Origin: an uncultured Selenomonadales bacterium
GTDB taxonomy: Bacteria > Bacillota > Negativicutes > Selenomonadales > Selenomonadaceae
Length of the DNA stretch: 6,086 bases
Direction: 5' to 3'
Assembly (NCBI GenBank): GCA_947167555.1
Contig: CAMVIO010000132.1
Location: 1-6,086 of the forward strand
Shown: in pieces, positions 5,225-6,086 of the stretch
How positions within the stretch are numbered: the first letter of the stretch is position 1
Layout: each line of letters starts with the position of its first letter
Translations under genes and position numbers: made by a program
Notes under the pieces: generated by a model
The model's database searches: none
What the model saw: only the letters and a program-made list of their open reading frames with translations
What the model was told of the DNA's origin: nothing

Positions 5225-6086
5225 TCTGTTTTTCCTCCATGAACTTAACCGTATGATGCTTGATATGCTGCTGCTCCGGCGGCGTATTCCAACGATGCTG
5301 GAACCACAGCCACTGGATCGGATTCTCCCGGATCACGCGTTCCAGGATTCGCGTGGTCTTCACCGTAAGATCGTACAGGTCTTTGTCCGTATCGCCATGA
5401 TCCTCATAGTGCATCGGCTCGCCGATCCAGACTTTATGCTTGCCGTCGGGCTGCCGGAGAATGAAAGCCGGCACCACCGGCGCCCCGAACTTTCTCGCGA
5501 ACACCGCCGGCCCCAGCGGCGTCGAAGCCGTCTTTCCCAAAAAGTCGATAAACGCGCCGCCCGGCCCCGCATCCTGATCGGCGAGGAATCCCAAAAGTTT
5601 TCCGGCCTTCAGCGCCCGCGCCGCCGCGAAAAGCTCGCTGGTGCCCCGGGAGAAGACTTCCATGCCGATGGTCGCGCGAAGGTCGTCAATCACGCGCGTA
5701 TACTGCTCATTCGGCTGTTTCTTCGCGATGGCCGTCGCCGGGATACCCGTCAGCAGGAACGCCGCCGAAAGCCATTCCCATGTGCCGATATGCGCCGTGA
5801 AAATCACGACGCCCTTGCCTTCCGCCACCGCGGACTCGATGTATTCCCGATTCTCGAACGAGATGTATTGATGGATATTGTCCCGGTTGAGATTCGGCAT
5901 ATATAAGATTTCCAATATATTGCGCCCGAGATTGATGAACGAGCGCCGCACCGTTTCCCGCGCCTCGGCCTCCGATATGCCCAGCCCATCCATCATTTGA
6001 CGCACGGCGCGTTCCCGTTGCTTTTTGATGAGCCTGTAATACAGGATACCCATTCCCTTGCCCAATGTCAATAGAAAGGAATGTGG
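5214..6086 (-). CDS. Lipid A biosynthesis lauroyl/myristoyl acyltransferase (LpxL/HtrB family), 5' end outside window
   Basis: 290 codons are visible and the frame stays open to the right edge, so the true start is upstream. The visible N-terminus PHSFLLTLGKGMGILYYR fits the middle of the family's N-terminal membrane helix rather than a start. Landmarks, numbered from the edge: HIGTWE at 99-104, the HX4E/D catalytic motif of acyl chain transfer; GFLADQDAGPGGAFIDFLG at 166-184; GPAVFARKFGAPVVPAFI at 192-209; and QWLWFQHRW at 258-266, all typical of LpxL/LpxM/HtrB. These inner-membrane enzymes add secondary acyl chains to lipid A. Which chain and position, and whether the reaction depends on Kdo, cannot be read here. 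The gene is followed by lptC with an 11-nt overlap, which links completion of lipid A to its export. A leucine TTG at 6071 might look like a start but is probably internal. Confidence 0.92.
   Translation of the reverse strand, partial: PHSFLLTLGKGMGILYYRLIKKQRERAVRQMMDGLGISEAEARETVRRSFINLGRNILEILYMPNLNRDNIHQYISFENREYIESAVAEGKGVVIFTAHIGTWEWLSAAFLLTGIPATAIAKKQPNEQYTRVIDDLRATIGMEVFSRGTSELFAAARALKAGKLLGFLADQDAGPGGAFIDFLGKTASTPLGPAVFARKFGAPVVPAFILRQPDGKHKVWIGEPMHYEDHGDTDKDLYDLTVKTTRILERVIRENPIQWLWFQHRWNTPPEQQHIKHHTVKFMEEKQNGA
5234..5238 (-). promoter_or_regulatory. lptC ribosome binding site inside the end of the acyltransferase gene
   Basis: Minus-strand GGAGG lies nine bases before the lptC ATG at 5224, within the last codons of the acyltransferase gene (encoding its MEE). 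It supports the chosen lptC start and a coupled arrangement. Confidence 0.7.

Noticed and set aside
4989..5906. Plus-strand open frame of 305 codons antisense to lptC and the acyltransferase
   Set aside because: Arg/His/Pro-rich product without a recognisable domain, fully opposite genes with clear catalytic motifs. Long antisense frames are common at this GC content.

Overview
The window looks like chromosomal DNA from a diderm (outer-membrane-bearing) Firmicute of the class Negativicutes, in the broad Selenomonas/Megasphaera/Acidaminococcus range. Two things point there. It carries lipid A acylation and LPS-transport genes, and these lead directly into a DUF3084 coiled-coil membrane protein, a YqgF/RuvC-fold protein and a Firmicute-style dCMP deaminase, with strong AGGAG-type ribosome binding sites. 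The base composition is moderately GC-rich by eye. Genus cannot be fixed from this sequence alone.

Every gene I can support lies on the minus strand, so the operon reads from the right edge to the left. In transcription order: a lipid A (LpxL/HtrB-type) acyltransferase whose 5' end is outside the window (6086-5214); lptC (5224-4658); lptA (4661-3840); lptB (3865-2984); one LptF/LptG-family permease (2944-1838); a DUF3084 protein (1788 or 1800 to 613); a small RNase H-fold YqgF-like protein (589-185); an intrinsic terminator (182-156); and the first 45 codons of a dCMP deaminase-family gene (137-1, running off the left edge). The first four genes overlap by 11, 4 and 26 nt. The next three are separated by 39, 37-49 and 23 nt. 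There is no non-coding stretch longer than about 50 nt, and no RNA genes, mobile elements, CRISPR arrays or phage signatures.

The central genes form an LPS export machine. The acyltransferase finishes lipid A at the inner membrane. LptB is the ATPase, and the LptF/G-type permease extracts LPS from the inner membrane. LptC (membrane-anchored) and LptA (periplasmic) provide the bridge to the outer-membrane translocon, which is not in this window. The DUF3084 protein is predicted to have two N-terminal membrane helices and a roughly 110-residue periplasmic coiled coil. It is the best candidate here for an undescribed component, because it sits in the same transcription unit right after the permease and has no assigned function.

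Oddities: only one permease gene instead of an LptF plus LptG pair; a 54-residue N-terminal extension on LptB; a lysine/threonine/glycine-rich linker with an A8 homopolymer in LptA; and a gene start at the left edge that follows a terminator with almost no leader. Nothing in the window amounts to a wholly new system; it is mostly a recognisable, lineage-specific LPS export operon with two poorly understood passengers.
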